Shown: positions 1 to 8,426 of the stretch, in pieces
Position numbering within the stretch: the first letter of the stretch is position 1
Layout: each line of letters starts with the position of its first letter
NCBI GenBank assembly: GCA_947494205.1
Contig: CANLUH010000001.1
Location: 1-64,000, forward strand
Direction: 5' to 3'
Source of the DNA: an uncultured Flavobacteriaceae bacterium
GTDB taxonomy: Bacteria; Bacteroidota; Bacteroidia; Flavobacteriales; Flavobacteriaceae
DNA: 64,000 bases
Made by a program: the position numbers and the translations under genes
Notes under the pieces: generated by a model
Told to the model about the DNA's origin: nothing
The model's input: the letters and a program-made list of their open reading frames with translations, nothing else
Database searches by the model: none

Positions 1-170
1 CTTTAAAACTAGTGGTGTGATTAAAGCTAATTCCTTAGCTCTTTTGCGTGCGCGTTTTTCTGATTGATAAATAGCCTGTCTACTTATCCCAAACAATCTA
101 CAGCAACGAGACAGACTTAGCCCTTGTTGTTGTCGGATTCGTTGGATTGCTTGGGTAAATACTTTTTTCT
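1..170 (-). CDS. IS3-family transposase OrfB, N-terminal fragment cut by window edge
   Basis: In the -1 frame relative to orfA the minus strand reads on without a stop from the A6G run to the window edge. The product includes RQQQGLSLSRCCRLFGISR and then AIYQSEKRARKRAKELA, the typical beginning of IS3 OrfB before the DDE catalytic domain. A TAG lies in this frame directly upstream of the slippery run, so entry by -1 frameshifting from orfA is the natural reading. The catalytic core lies outside the window, so it cannot be judged whether the transposase is active. Confidence 0.75.
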
Positions 171-512
171 AATGGAGGTACCATGTTGTTGATCTGAGAT
201 ATCAATCATCGTATTGAGTACTTTGTTTTTAAGTTTCTCATCAGATAGTTCAGCTTCTAATCTTTTTATTTTTTGGGCAGGAGTTTCTTTCATTTGAATG
301 ATGACAACCCTTGTTTTGGGTTTATTCCAGTCTAAGGTACCATGTTTTCTTAACCAAACCAAAACGGTGCTCCTTCCTTGGATGCCATATGCTTTTTGAG
401 CTTGCTTGTATGTCATATCGCCCTTTTCTACTTGAGATACTACTGCTAATTTAAAGCCTAAATTGTAATCACGCTGTGTTCGCTTTTTCCTTGGATTTTC
501 TGAATATTTCAT
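117..512 (-). CDS. IS3-family transposase OrfA
   Basis: A 131-residue protein with a basic start, an N-terminal helix-turn-helix (about residues 14-60) that includes the stretch AYGIQGRSTVLVWLRKHG, and a C-terminal coiled coil (about 78-102). This is the DNA-binding half of an IS3-type transposase, which recognises the element ends. The frame runs past the slippery run on the minus strand (A6G, plus positions 162-168) and stops at 117. Ribosomes that slip back one base there enter the orfB frame and make the OrfAB fusion. The assignment is based on layout and the HTH pattern; the IS subgroup is not determined. Confidence 0.85.
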   Translation of the reverse strand: MKYSENPRKKRTQRDYNLGFKLAVVSQVEKGDMTYKQAQKAYGIQGRSTVLVWLRKHGTLDWNKPKTRVVIIQMKETPAQKIKRLEAELSDEKLKNKVLNTMIDISDQQHGTSIRKKYLPKQSNESDNNKG

Positions 513-564
513 AAATAAGTTGAATTTGTGTCAACTTATTTCAGGACGGGACATTATTACAAAT

Positions 565-604
565 AAAAAAAGCTCGGATTTTACATAAATCCGAGCTTTT
601 TTAT
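565..604. terminator. Bidirectional hairpin terminator
   Basis: Perfect 11-bp stem (571-581 with 588-598, AGCTCGGATTT) with a 6-nt loop, an A-run on the left and a T-run on the right. It works on paper in both directions, and sits between queE (minus strand, reading towards it) and the insertion sequence. Confidence 0.85.
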
Positions 605-678
605 TTGTGCTTTTAGCTTTTGCCCCCAAGCCATTAGCTGTCAATAGTAAATAGCTAATGGCCAACAGCTAATAGCCA

Positions 679-1308
679 TTACGGTATATTTAAATATTTA
701 TGTGTTTGTAAAGAGACTTTCCATTTAGGATTAGCCATAACGTAATCTACAATTTCTGGAATCATTTTATCTCGTTTACTCCATTCTGGTTGCATATATA
801 AAATACAATCTTTATTCACTTTAGCGGCTTGTTCTTCGGCAAAACGAAAATCATCTTTATTATAAATTATTGTTTTCAATTCGTTTGCTTTATCATAAAC
901 ACCTTGTGTTGGTAGCTTCATTTTTTTAGGCGATAAGCAAATCCAATCCCAAGTCCCAGACAATTCGTAAGCACCAGAAGTTTCAATGTGTACTTTCATG
1001 CCTTTCGCTTTTAACTGCGATGTTAATTCCGTCATGTCCCACATTAAAGGCTCTCCTCCAGTTACTACAATAGTATCACTATACTTTGCAGCATTAGCTA
1101 CAATTTTTTCAGTTTCTGTAGGTGGATGTAACGAAGCAATCCAACTTTCTTTTACATCACACCAATGGCATCCCACATCGCAACCGCCTATTCTTACAAA
1201 ATAAGCTGCTGTTCCTTTGTAGAAACCTTCCCCCTGAATGGTGTAAAACTCTTCCATTAGAGGTAACATTTTTCCTTGATTTACTAAATCCTGTATTTCC
1301 TGCGTCAT
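679..1308 (-). CDS. queE: 7-carboxy-7-deazaguanine synthase QueE
   Basis: Radical SAM enzyme that converts 6-carboxytetrahydropterin to 7-carboxy-7-deazaguanine, a step in making queuosine for tRNA. The 209 residues include the family's entry motif IQGEGFYKG, an iron-sulfur cysteine cluster in GGCDVGCHWCDVKESW (C43, C47, C50; the CxxxCxxC spacing of radical SAM proteins), and VTGGEPLMW for SAM binding. The first ATG is used here; an internal start at residue 14 (MLPLMEEF) would also keep the whole fold. A promoter -7 box only 7 nt upstream suggests a leaderless or nearly leaderless message. It is a single gene, with other queuosine genes not in the window. Confidence 0.93.
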   Translation of the reverse strand: MTQEIQDLVNQGKMLPLMEEFYTIQGEGFYKGTAAYFVRIGGCDVGCHWCDVKESWIASLHPPTETEKIVANAAKYSDTIVVTGGEPLMWDMTELTSQLKAKGMKVHIETSGAYELSGTWDWICLSPKKMKLPTQGVYDKANELKTIIYNKDDFRFAEEQAAKVNKDCILYMQPEWSKRDKMIPEIVDYVMANPKWKVSLQTHKYLNIP

Positions 1309-1315
1309 AAGCCTG

Positions 1316-1323
1316 CAAATATA
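1316..1323 (-). promoter_or_regulatory. Promoter -7 box of queE (TATATTTG)
   Basis: The minus strand reads TATATTTG, a match to the Bacteroidota -7 consensus TAnnTTTG, ending 7 nt before the queE ATG. No clear TTG -33 element stands at the expected distance, so confidence is moderate. Confidence 0.5.
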
Positions 1324-1439
1324 GCTATAAAGTTTGAAGTGAATAGACTATACACACCAATTTTTAGATTGTGAAAAGTATACGAAATAGTAATACATTC
1401 TCTTAAAGATTATTATTTTTACGGCAAATACTAAATATT

Positions 1440-2984
1440 ATGAGTAAACGCGACGCATTCTTTAAGCACATCACCGAAGGTAATACTACAAAAGGAGACT
1501 TTATTACTTTAGGTTCTGCTATACTTGATGAAGAGACTATAACCGATGCTTTTGTAAAAATTCCTTTAAAAACAATGAACCGTCATGGTTTAATTGCAGG
1601 AGCAACAGGTACAGGTAAAACTAAAACATTACAAGTATTAGCCGAAAATTTAAGTGATAAAGGTATTCCCGTTTTACTTATGGATATTAAAGGGGATTTA
1701 AGTGGTTTAGCAAAACCAAGTCCTGGGCATCCAAAAATTGATGAACGTCATGAAAAAATAGGATTAGATTTTGAAGCTAAAGGCTTTCCTGTAGAAATCA
1801 TGTCTTTATCTGAACAAGATGGTGTTAGACTTCGTGCTACGGTTAGCGAATTTGGGCCTGTGTTATTGTCTAGAATTTTAGATCTAACCGAAACACAATC
1901 TGGTGTAGTAGCAGTTGTTTTTAAATATTGTGATGATAATAAATTACCGCTTTTAGATTTAAAAGATTTCAAAAAAATATTACAATACGCTACTAAAGAA
2001 GGTAAAGAAGAATTTGAAGAAGAATATGGTAGAATTTCCTCTGCTTCAACTGGTGCTATTCTTCGTAAAATAGTAGAGATAGAACAACAAGGTGGCGATT
2101 TATTTTTTGGCGAAAAAAGTTTCGAAGTAGAAGATTTAGTGCGTACCACTAGAGACAGTCGCGGTTATATAAATATTATACGTTTAACAGATATTCAAGA
2201 TAAGCCCAAATTATTTTCAACATTCATGTTAAGTCTATTGGCTGAAATCTATGAAACATTCCCAGAACAAGGTGATTCTGGAAAGCCGGAGTTAGTCATG
2301 TTTATAGACGAAGCGCATTTAATATTTAATGAAGCCTCTAAAGCTTTATTAAACCAAATTGAAAGTATTGTAAAACTAATTCGTAGTAAGGGCATTGGTT
2401 TATATTTTGTAACACAAAACCCTACCGATGTTCCAGAAGCTATTTTAAGTCAGTTAGGTTTAAAAATTCAACATGCGCTACGTGCGTTTACAGCTAAAGA
2501 TAGAAAAGCAATAAAACTAACAGCACAAAATTACCCAGACACAGACTACTATGATACTGCCGAAGTATTAACCTCTTTAGGTATTGGAGAAGCTTTAGTG
2601 TCTGCTTTAGATGAAAAAGGAAGACCAACACCATTGGCCGCAACCATGTTACGTGCGCCAATGAGTAGAATGGATGTATTAACCGATAGCGAATTGCAAG
2701 ACTTATTTCATGATTCTAAATTAGTCATGAAATACAATGAGGAAATAGACCGAAAAAGTGCTTACGAAATTCTAAATGAAAAAATAAAAAAAGCCGAAAC
2801 TTTAAAAGCTAAAGAAGAAGCTAAAATTGCTAAAGAAAAAGAAGCCGCTAAAGCTAAAAAAGCAAGTAGTAAAAGAACGACAACAAGACGCAGAAGCACA
2901 GCACAAAATCCAATTGTAAAAGTATTAACTAGTGCTACATTTATAAGAGCCGTTTTCGGAATACTAAAAAAAGTAATTAAATAA
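1440..2984 (+). CDS. HerA-like ATPase, DUF853 family (YjgR type)
   Basis: A 514-residue ATPase of the helicase HerA-like DUF853 family. It has a Walker A motif GATGTGKT (residues 54-61), a Walker B region LVMFIDEAHLIF (about 285-296), a sensor-like stretch GLYFVTQNP and a basic, Lys/Ala-rich coiled tail from about residue 440 (repeated AKEEAKIAKEK pattern, then SSKRTTTRRRS). Relatives form hexameric rings that move along DNA or protein substrates, but the role of this subfamily is not established. It has no obvious partner: queE is divergent and the lipoprotein downstream starts after 57 nt. Confidence 0.88.
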   Translation: MSKRDAFFKHITEGNTTKGDFITLGSAILDEETITDAFVKIPLKTMNRHGLIAGATGTGKTKTLQVLAENLSDKGIPVLLMDIKGDLSGLAKPSPGHPKIDERHEKIGLDFEAKGFPVEIMSLSEQDGVRLRATVSEFGPVLLSRILDLTETQSGVVAVVFKYCDDNKLPLLDLKDFKKILQYATKEGKEEFEEEYGRISSASTGAILRKIVEIEQQGGDLFFGEKSFEVEDLVRTTRDSRGYINIIRLTDIQDKPKLFSTFMLSLLAEIYETFPEQGDSGKPELVMFIDEAHLIFNEASKALLNQIESIVKLIRSKGIGLYFVTQNPTDVPEAILSQLGLKIQHALRAFTAKDRKAIKLTAQNYPDTDYYDTAEVLTSLGIGEALVSALDEKGRPTPLAATMLRAPMSRMDVLTDSELQDLFHDSKLVMKYNEEIDRKSAYEILNEKIKKAETLKAKEEAKIAKEKEAAKAKKASSKRTTTRRRSTAQNPIVKVLTSATFIRAVFGILKKVIK

Positions 2985-3041
2985 GTACACGAACTTAAAT
3001 TTACATAAAAAACAAATTAATAAATACCCATATAAAACTAA

Positions 3042-3596
3042 ATGAAGAAACTATTTTTCTCCTTAATCGCTTTAGCAACATTAGTAACTGCTTGCCAGAA
3101 AAAAGAAGTTAATCCTTTTTTAATTTCTAAACAAAACATAGGATTACTTACAGACTCTACAACAGTTAGTGCTTTAGAAGCAGTTTATGCAAACGATTCG
3201 GTAGTTAAAAAAATTGCTGGAGATGAATTTACTGGACGCATCAACGCTATAGAAATCTATGAAAAAGGAGGCAAAAAACTTTTAGAGCTATCCCCTAGCC
3301 AAGCTTTAGACTCTACAGCAACAATTAGTAATATTAAAATATTTGATGCTCGTTTTAAAACAGATAAAGGTATTAATTTGAATAGCACATTTGGAGATCT
3401 AAAAACAAACTACACCATTTCTAGTATACAAAATACCCTAAGAAATATTGTAATTTTTGTTAATGAGAACAACACCTATTTTACAATAGATAAAAAGGAA
3501 CTACCTGCCGATTTACGTTTCGATGTGTCTAAAAAAATTGAAGCGATTCAAATTCCTGAAACTGCTAAGATTAAGTTCTTTATGTTAGATTGGTAG
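3042..3596 (+). CDS. Small lipoprotein of unknown function
   Basis: Begins with a lipoprotein signal peptide ending in LVTAC (lipidated Cys18). The remaining 165 residues have no recognised catalytic motif; they alternate short beta-like stretches (GRINAIEIYEKGGKKLLEL, ISNIKIFDARF, RNIVIFVNE), suggesting a beta-rich periplasmic or outer-membrane-attached domain. It precedes a cupin and a hydrolase on the same strand with a 41-nt gap and may be cotranscribed with them. I do not recognise the family. Confidence 0.75.
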   Translation: MKKLFFSLIALATLVTACQKKEVNPFLISKQNIGLLTDSTTVSALEAVYANDSVVKKIAGDEFTGRINAIEIYEKGGKKLLELSPSQALDSTATISNIKIFDARFKTDKGINLNSTFGDLKTNYTISSIQNTLRNIVIFVNENNTYFTIDKKELPADLRFDVSKKIEAIQIPETAKIKFFMLDW

Positions 3597-3637
3597 AAAA
3601 TAGCTCTAGGCTTTGATAATCTATTTAAAACAATATT

Positions 3638-4003
3638 ATGTCTAAAAAATATACAATACAAAATGCGCCTTTTGTTGTACCAACAACAGATGGAAAACTT
3701 ATAGAAGAACATTTTGGAAACGCTACCGATGGGAACTCTAAAATAAGTATTGCACACATGGTAGCCCCAGCTGGTTGGAGTGAACCATTTCAAACACCAG
3801 AATTCGATGAGTATACCTATATTATTAGAGGCAAAAAGCAATTTATTATAGATGACGAATTACTAGTACTAGAAGCTGGACAATCTATTAAAATAGAAAA
3901 AAACACAAGAGTACAATACTCCAATCCATTTACAGAAGCTTGCGAATACATTGCTATTTGCACACCTGCTTTTTCAATGGACTTGGTACATAGAGAAGAC
4001 TAA
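3638..4003 (+). CDS. Single-domain cupin protein
   Basis: A 121-residue protein with a cupin beta-barrel pattern: hydrophobic strands around EFDEYTYIIRGKKQFIIDD (second motif G(X)5 region) and LEAGQSIKIEKNTRVQYSN (typical of the first strand after the metal-site loop). The usual histidines of the metal-binding HxH motif are replaced around FDEYTYI, so metal binding may use other residues or be absent. The stop codon directly abuts the start of the alpha/beta hydrolase gene, so the two are probably translated together. Its substrate is unknown. Confidence 0.8.
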   Translation: MSKKYTIQNAPFVVPTTDGKLIEEHFGNATDGNSKISIAHMVAPAGWSEPFQTPEFDEYTYIIRGKKQFIIDDELLVLEAGQSIKIEKNTRVQYSNPFTEACEYIAICTPAFSMDLVHRED

Positions 4004-4828
4004 ATGTCGAATACTATTATTAAAATTATTGGTAGTACCCTAAACGCATTAAGTTATGTTGCGCCAAGGTATGCTAACACAAAAGCTTTAGCCCTTTTTT
4101 CTACACCTAGAAAAGGACGTATTACACCAAAGCAAGACTTATTTTTAAATACAGCAAAAAAACAATCGTTTACATATAATGAGTATTCTGTAATGTCCTA
4201 CCATTGGCAAGGTAGTGGGCCTACTATTTTATTAGCACACGGTTGGGAAAGTAATGCACAACGTTGGGAAGATCTAATTTCGCTTTTAAAACCTTTAGAC
4301 TATAACATTATTGCTGTAGATGCACCTGCACATGGAGCGTCTAGCGGTAAACAGTTTAATGCTGTATTATATTCTGAATGTATTAACGTTATAGTTAATA
4401 ATTTTAATCCAGAAATTATTGTTGGGCATTCTGTTGGTGGTATGTCTACAGCATTTTACCAACATAAGTATCAAAACGAGTCTATTAAAAAGCTTATATT
4501 ATTGGGGGCTCCGGCTCATTTTGTAGGTGTTTTTAAACGCTATGTAGACATGATGGGATATAACAAACGTATAGAAAACGGACTAAATGCACTTGTTGTA
4601 AAACGTTTTAATAAACAACCATCCTATTTTTCTACAGCCGATTTCGCCAAAACGATTACTACTAAAACGTTGGTTATTCACGATACCGAGGATAAAATTA
4701 TTCCGTATAACGATGCCGAACTTATTGTAGCAAATCATAACAATGCAGCATTTGTTACTACCAGTGGTTTTGGTCATGGGTTACGCAAACCTCCAGTTTA
4801 TGAACACATTTTAGAGTTTTTAAAATAG
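4004..4828 (+). CDS. Alpha/beta hydrolase
   Basis: A 274-residue alpha/beta hydrolase with a complete apparent triad: nucleophile Ser143 in GHSVGG, acid Asp230 in HDTEDKIIP and His258 in GFGHG. The oxyanion-hole region is LAHGWESNAQRW, of the HGW type. There is no signal peptide, so it should be cytoplasmic. The start codon follows the cupin stop with no spacer, indicating coupling. Substrate is unknown; carboxylesterase or acyl hydrolase activity is the general expectation. A weak hairpin follows the gene. Confidence 0.87.
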   Translation: MSNTIIKIIGSTLNALSYVAPRYANTKALALFSTPRKGRITPKQDLFLNTAKKQSFTYNEYSVMSYHWQGSGPTILLAHGWESNAQRWEDLISLLKPLDYNIIAVDAPAHGASSGKQFNAVLYSECINVIVNNFNPEIIVGHSVGGMSTAFYQHKYQNESIKKLILLGAPAHFVGVFKRYVDMMGYNKRIENGLNALVVKRFNKQPSYFSTADFAKTITTKTLVIHDTEDKIIPYNDAELIVANHNNAAFVTTSGFGHGLRKPPVYEHILEFLK

Positions 4829-4847
4829 AGAAACTTAAACATTAGAA

Positions 4848-4877
4848 AGGAAGTTATTTTAAATAAAACAACTTCCT
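4848..4877. terminator. Possible hairpin terminator after the hydrolase gene
   Basis: Inverted repeat AGGAAGTT (4848-4855) with AACTTCCT (4870-4877) and an AT-rich loop. It lies 20 nt after the hydrolase stop, but there is no T-run on the plus strand, so it may only be a partial terminator. Confidence 0.45.
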
Positions 4878-5081
4878 AAAAAACTAAACTGAGGTGAATT
4901 ACCCTTTTGCTATCATTTAATTATTTAAAAACTGTATGGATTTTTAAATATAGCATCATAAATATAATTGAATGCTTTACTGAAATGCATTTCGATTGTA
5001 TAAAGTGTTTATTTCATTGTATAAAAAGCATCCCGCATATTCATTTTGTCTTTTAAGTCAATCAACACTTAAACGTCTGTT

Positions 5082-5180
5082 CAAGTGGAATTTCTTTTCT
5101 GGAATTTTGTATCGAGAACGATTTTGGATGTAAAGCTTCTCGGTACACTTCTCCTACGTCGAAGCACTTGAAGTGACGTA
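5082..5180. repeat. REP-like intergenic element with inverted repeat
   Basis: Contains TGTATCGAGAA (5108-5118) and its near-reverse complement TTCTCGGTACA (5137-5147; one G-T pair), followed by CTACGTCGAAGCACTTGAAG and GTGACG. Sequences reading 'TATCGAGAA...CTTGAAGTGACG' are recalled as common intergenic clutter in flavobacterial genomes, but copy number in this genome cannot be checked here. Confidence 0.4.
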
Positions 5181-5298
5181 TTAGATTCATTTCAAAATAC
5201 TACACCAGTTTAAATGATTTTCATCAAAATAAACAATAGGTTTATATTGCTTTTTAAATTTTTAAAACAAGCTTATATCAGTATCAATTATAAAACTG

Positions 5299-5306
5299 TA
5301 ATTTTG
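5299..5306 (+). promoter_or_regulatory. Promoter -7 box of rluF (TAATTTTG)
   Basis: TAATTTTG fits TAnnTTTG and ends 4 nt before the rluF ATG, so the expected transcription start falls on or next to the start codon (leaderless message). No clear -33 TTG is seen. Confidence 0.5.
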
Positions 5307-5310
5307 CACC

Positions 5311-6093
5311 ATGGAAGAAAAATTAACTAGACTTAATAAATACCTAAGCGAAGCTGGTTATTGCTCGCGTCGTGAAGCCGATAGACTTATAGATGCCGGA
5401 CGTGTTACTATTAATGGTACAGTACCAGAAATGGGAACCAAAGTAAAGGAGAGCGATATTGTTGAAGTAGATAGTAAACCCATTACCGAGCGTAAAGCCG
5501 ATTTTGTATATCTAGCCTTTAACAAACCTGTCGGGATTGTTTGTACTACAGATACGCGTGTGGAAAAGGACAATATTATAGATTTTATAAACTACCCAAA
5601 ACGTATTTTCCCTATTGGTCGTTTAGATAAACCGAGTGAGGGTTTAATTTTTTTAACCGATGATGGAGATATTGTAAATAAAATATTAAGAGCTAGTAAC
5701 AACCACGAAAAAGAATATGTAGTTACTGTAGACAAACCTATTTCGCAAACCTTTATAAAGCGTATGGCTGGCGGTATTTATCTTTCCGACTTAGATAAAA
5801 CGACTAAACCATGTACAGTAGAAAAAATAGACTCTTTAACCTTTAAAATTATTTTAACGCAAGGGTTAAACAGACAAATTCGTAGAATGTGCGAATACTT
5901 AACTTACGAGGTGACGTCTTTAAAGCGTACGCGTATTATGAATATTCCTTTAGATGTTCCCGTTGGAAAATACAGAGCGTTTACAGCAGAAGAATTAAAA
6001 ACGCTTAATGCCCTTTTAAAAGACTCCGATAAAACATTTAATACTAAGCCTTCTAACAAGAACATACAGTCTGTAAATAGACGCAAACGATAA
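5311..6093 (+). CDS. rluF: 23S rRNA pseudouridine synthase, RluF type
   Basis: A 260-residue pseudouridine synthase: N-terminal S4 RNA-binding domain (about 4-65, with SRREADRLIDAGRVTING), then the catalytic domain with FPIGRLDKPSEGLIF, in which Asp106 is the catalytic aspartate. The SEGL ending and the following DGDIVNKILRASNNHEKEYV are typical of RluF, which modifies U2604 of 23S rRNA, rather than of RsuA or RluB. The C-terminal 35 residues are polar and basic. It overlaps the following LytTR gene by one base (TAATG), so the two form an operon. Confidence 0.9.
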   Translation: MEEKLTRLNKYLSEAGYCSRREADRLIDAGRVTINGTVPEMGTKVKESDIVEVDSKPITERKADFVYLAFNKPVGIVCTTDTRVEKDNIIDFINYPKRIFPIGRLDKPSEGLIFLTDDGDIVNKILRASNNHEKEYVVTVDKPISQTFIKRMAGGIYLSDLDKTTKPCTVEKIDSLTFKIILTQGLNRQIRRMCEYLTYEVTSLKRTRIMNIPLDVPVGKYRAFTAEELKTLNALLKDSDKTFNTKPSNKNIQSVNRRKR

Positions 6094-6968
6094 TGCGCGC
6101 ATTGTTTAATAACATATCTAACACTAAACGCATTTATGCTATTATTGCTTTAGTATTAGTTATTACCATAACTTTTGAAACCGCACAGCAACTTTTTTAT
6201 ATTAAGCGTTTTAACTTAGGAAACGATGTTACCTTTTTTAGCTTGCTAAAAACACAAACCTACCGTTGGATTATTTGGTTAGTACTTTCTATCCTTTTAG
6301 TATGGTTTGTAAAAACCAATGCTACTAAACAGGTACTAACGTTATCCAGTTATATAAAGTACAGTTTGGTTATTTTAGGTTTGGTCTTTTTTAATATTAT
6401 TTGTATTTCGCTTGCTCAGGCTTTACTGGCAGAAGAACCAATTACAGTGTCTGCTTTTATTACAGAATATGTTACCTTTTTCACCTTCCAAAAAGGGCCT
6501 ATGTACACTTTAGGTTATATCGCCATTACTATAATATTACATTTTTATTTTGTTAATGCCCAATTACAAATTGAAGTACAAACGTTAGCCGATATAAAAC
6601 AAGAAAACAAAGATTTATACCAACAATTAAGCACTAAAATAGATGATAAAGCGTCTATTTTAAATATTAAAATTGGTAATAAACGGAAGATTATTCCTGT
6701 AAAAGACATTTACTGGATTGAAGCTGACGATTATTGTGTTAAAGTACACACCTCAGCAGTGCAAAGTTATACTATGCGAAGCTCCTTAAAAGCATTAGAA
6801 CAAAAGTTAGATAGTAATTTTTTACGTGTACACCGTAAAGCCATTGTAAATATGGCATTTGCTAAAGAAGTTAATTTATCGCAATCGCCTGTTTTAATTT
6901 TAGAAAATAATGTTGAAGTGGCTATTTCTAAACCTAATTTAAAAGTGGTTAGGGATTTTGTTGGGTAA
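6093..6968 (+). CDS. Membrane-anchored LytTR-type transcription regulator
   Basis: The N-terminal half has four hydrophobic segments (about residues 13-31, 52-70, 84-108 and 133-155); a short coiled stretch (about 160-190) then leads into a C-terminal LytTR DNA-binding domain (about 195-291) with IYWIEADDYCVKVHT and FLRVHRKAIVNMAF, both hallmarks of the family. There is no receiver domain, so the signal must come through the membrane part, as in other one-component membrane LytTR regulators. Its start overlaps the rluF stop. Targets are unknown; a 21-bp-spaced direct repeat at 11297-11330 is a possible site type. Confidence 0.87.
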   Translation: MRALFNNISNTKRIYAIIALVLVITITFETAQQLFYIKRFNLGNDVTFFSLLKTQTYRWIIWLVLSILLVWFVKTNATKQVLTLSSYIKYSLVILGLVFFNIICISLAQALLAEEPITVSAFITEYVTFFTFQKGPMYTLGYIAITIILHFYFVNAQLQIEVQTLADIKQENKDLYQQLSTKIDDKASILNIKIGNKRKIIPVKDIYWIEADDYCVKVHTSAVQSYTMRSSLKALEQKLDSNFLRVHRKAIVNMAFAKEVNLSQSPVLILENNVEVAISKPNLKVVRDFVG

Positions 6969-7418
6969 TCAACCTAAATTCTTTTCAAAACACCTGCTAT
7001 CTTTTACGCCTGTGTATTGACCATAATTAGGAATTAAAGTATAACCATTTTTTTGATAAAGCCCAATAGCCTCTACTTGCCTTATTCCTGTTTCTAAAAT
7101 ACATTTACTGTAAGACAACTCTACCGCCCACTGCTCTAATTCTAAAAGCAATAAAGACGCTATACCTTTACCTCTACTTTGTGGAGATGTGTACATACGT
7201 TTAACTTCTACTGTGTGGTTATTAAATGCCTTTATTGCGCCACAACCTATAGGCGTTTCATTTTCGTAAGCAATAACTACATACTTTATACTATCTAGCT
7301 TATTAAACTGATTATAAAACGCATGGTCGTCTCCATCTGTTACAGCTAAATAGGCATCTAATTGTTTTACTAATGCTATAAAATCTTTGTTTTCTGAATT
7401 GGTTCTTACAAGTTTCAT
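6969..7418 (-). CDS. GNAT-family N-acetyltransferase
   Basis: A 149-residue single GNAT domain. The acetyl-CoA pyrophosphate-binding motif is SPQSRGKGIASLLL (the RGxGxA signature), preceded by the usual beta strand VEVKRMYT and followed by LYQKNGYTLIP near the C-terminus. Substrate is unknown. It is convergent with the LytTR gene, the stops being directly adjacent, and is probably monocistronic. Confidence 0.88.
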   Translation of the reverse strand: MKLVRTNSENKDFIALVKQLDAYLAVTDGDDHAFYNQFNKLDSIKYVVIAYENETPIGCGAIKAFNNHTVEVKRMYTSPQSRGKGIASLLLLELEQWAVELSYSKCILETGIRQVEAIGLYQKNGYTLIPNYGQYTGVKDSRCFEKNLG

Positions 7419-7507
7419 GCTTTAAAGTTAATCATTACATAAAAAACAAACGATATAAAAGACCTGACTACTTTCTTCACTTTATTATACTTTAACTTGA
7501 TTTGCTT

Positions 7508-7843
7508 CTATTCTACTCCTGTTTTATAATCTTCCAAAGATTTAAAAAAATTATTAAACGCTTTTAATTCATCTCCATTAGATTCATGTAATAGAATTCT
7601 AGCGATTAAATTTCTATTGTCTGTATATTCTAAACCTGTAGTTATTAATAAAAACCCAGAAAAATTCTCAAAAGGAGGCATATCTTTTGGATATGGATTT
7701 CCAGTTAAATAACCGTTTAAAAAATCTTGTAAAGCTGTAATAGTTTTACTAGAAAGGTACCTTTCAGGGTGTTTTTCAATTAAATATAAAACATCGTATA
7801 TTTTATTTGACTCTAATATCTTGGTGTTATTGTAATTTCCCAT
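7508..7843 (-). CDS. Hypothetical protein (111 aa)
   Basis: A soluble, mostly helical 111-residue protein with no signal peptide, no cysteines and no recognised motif; the central part reads YLSSKTITALQDFLNGYL. Acidic, small and ending a run of accessory genes, it could resemble an immunity-type protein, but that is only a guess. It lies 19 nt after the stop of the upstream membrane protein on the same strand. Confidence 0.6.
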   Translation of the reverse strand: MGNYNNTKILESNKIYDVLYLIEKHPERYLSSKTITALQDFLNGYLTGNPYPKDMPPFENFSGFLLITTGLEYTDNRNLIARILLHESNGDELKAFNNFFKSLEDYKTGVE

Positions 7844-7862
7844 GAATTCTGCTAGATTTCCT

Positions 7863-8405
7863 CTATACTTTACTATTCTTTTTCCTCAATATCCTTATTA
7901 AAATAACTATTCCTGTAATAACAGAAATAATAATAGAAAGAAACATTAAATTATTAAAAATAACAATAGCTACTAAACTATTATTCATTGTATTATGATA
8001 CGCAAGGGTTTTAACTTCTTTATCTAAGTTTTCAAAATTAAATGAGACTAAGGTGTCTTTATCTATAATAAAACTTCCAATAGTTTCATATACGTTTTCA
8101 TTAATTGTAGTTTTCATTTTCGCTCCTATTTTAAAAAGCTCAGTATTCTTAGAGGTAACGAAGTCGAAAGTGTAATCTTTATTAGAGTTTTTATTTACCT
8201 TATAATTTAAATTATTAGATGTTTTATTTACAGTAAAAAGAAGATATTTTCCTTTAGATAATTTTATTTTAAGATTCTTTTCTGTTTTAAATTCAACATA
8301 ACTTTCTTTATAATTTATACTATCAATATCTACTTTAATATAAAGTACTATAGCTAGTATTAGAAAAGTAGCAAAAATATAATTCAGCCTTTTTTTATTT
8401 AACAT
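7863..8405 (-). CDS. Hypothetical protein with two transmembrane segments
   Basis: A 180-residue protein with an N-terminal membrane segment (about 9-25, YIFATFLILAIVLYI), a beta-rich extracytoplasmic middle of about 115 residues and a second, C-terminal membrane segment (about 145-170) ending in RILRKKNSKV. The topology suggests a periplasmic domain held by two helices. No family is recognised. It lies 21 nt downstream of the 301-residue gene and probably shares its transcript. Confidence 0.6.
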   Translation of the reverse strand: MLNKKRLNYIFATFLILAIVLYIKVDIDSINYKESYVEFKTEKNLKIKLSKGKYLLFTVNKTSNNLNYKVNKNSNKDYTFDFVTSKNTELFKIGAKMKTTINENVYETIGSFIIDKDTLVSFNFENLDKEVKTLAYHNTMNNSLVAIVIFNNLMFLSIIISVITGIVILIRILRKKNSKV

Positions 8406-8426
8406 ATAATTTTTTTTAATCTATTT

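Larger units (their letters stand above)
1..553 (-). mobile_element. IS3-family insertion sequence, right part only
   Basis: The element holds orfA (117-512) and the start of orfB in the -1 frame, the usual IS3 layout. Its outer end is placed at 553 because the minus strand begins there with TGTCCCGTCCTGAAAT, which looks like an IS3 terminal repeat starting in TG. An 11-bp inverted repeat (513-523 with 531-541) lies between that end and orfA and may hold the transposase promoter or a transposase binding site. The other end lies outside the window, so neither terminal-repeat pairing nor target duplication can be tested. Confidence 0.8.
4829..5298. other. Intergenic stretch without a gene
   Basis: About 470 bp between the hydrolase gene and rluF. 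I see no credible coding frame or RNA gene. It contains the hairpin at 4848-4877 and a repeat-like element at about 5082-5180 described separately. Confidence 0.6.

Noticed and set aside
631-680. AGCTAATAG-type short repeats before queE's end
   Set aside because: CCATTAGCT/AGCTAATGG repeats look like low-complexity intergenic clutter; nothing shows a function.
986-1310. Two overlapping plus-strand open frames opposite queE
   Set aside because: They lie on the complement of queE with no promoter, no homologous pattern and poor composition; they are shadows of the real gene.
3638-4003. Cupin as a metal dioxygenase
   Set aside because: The usual HxH(x)nE motif is not evident, so no specific enzyme activity is claimed.
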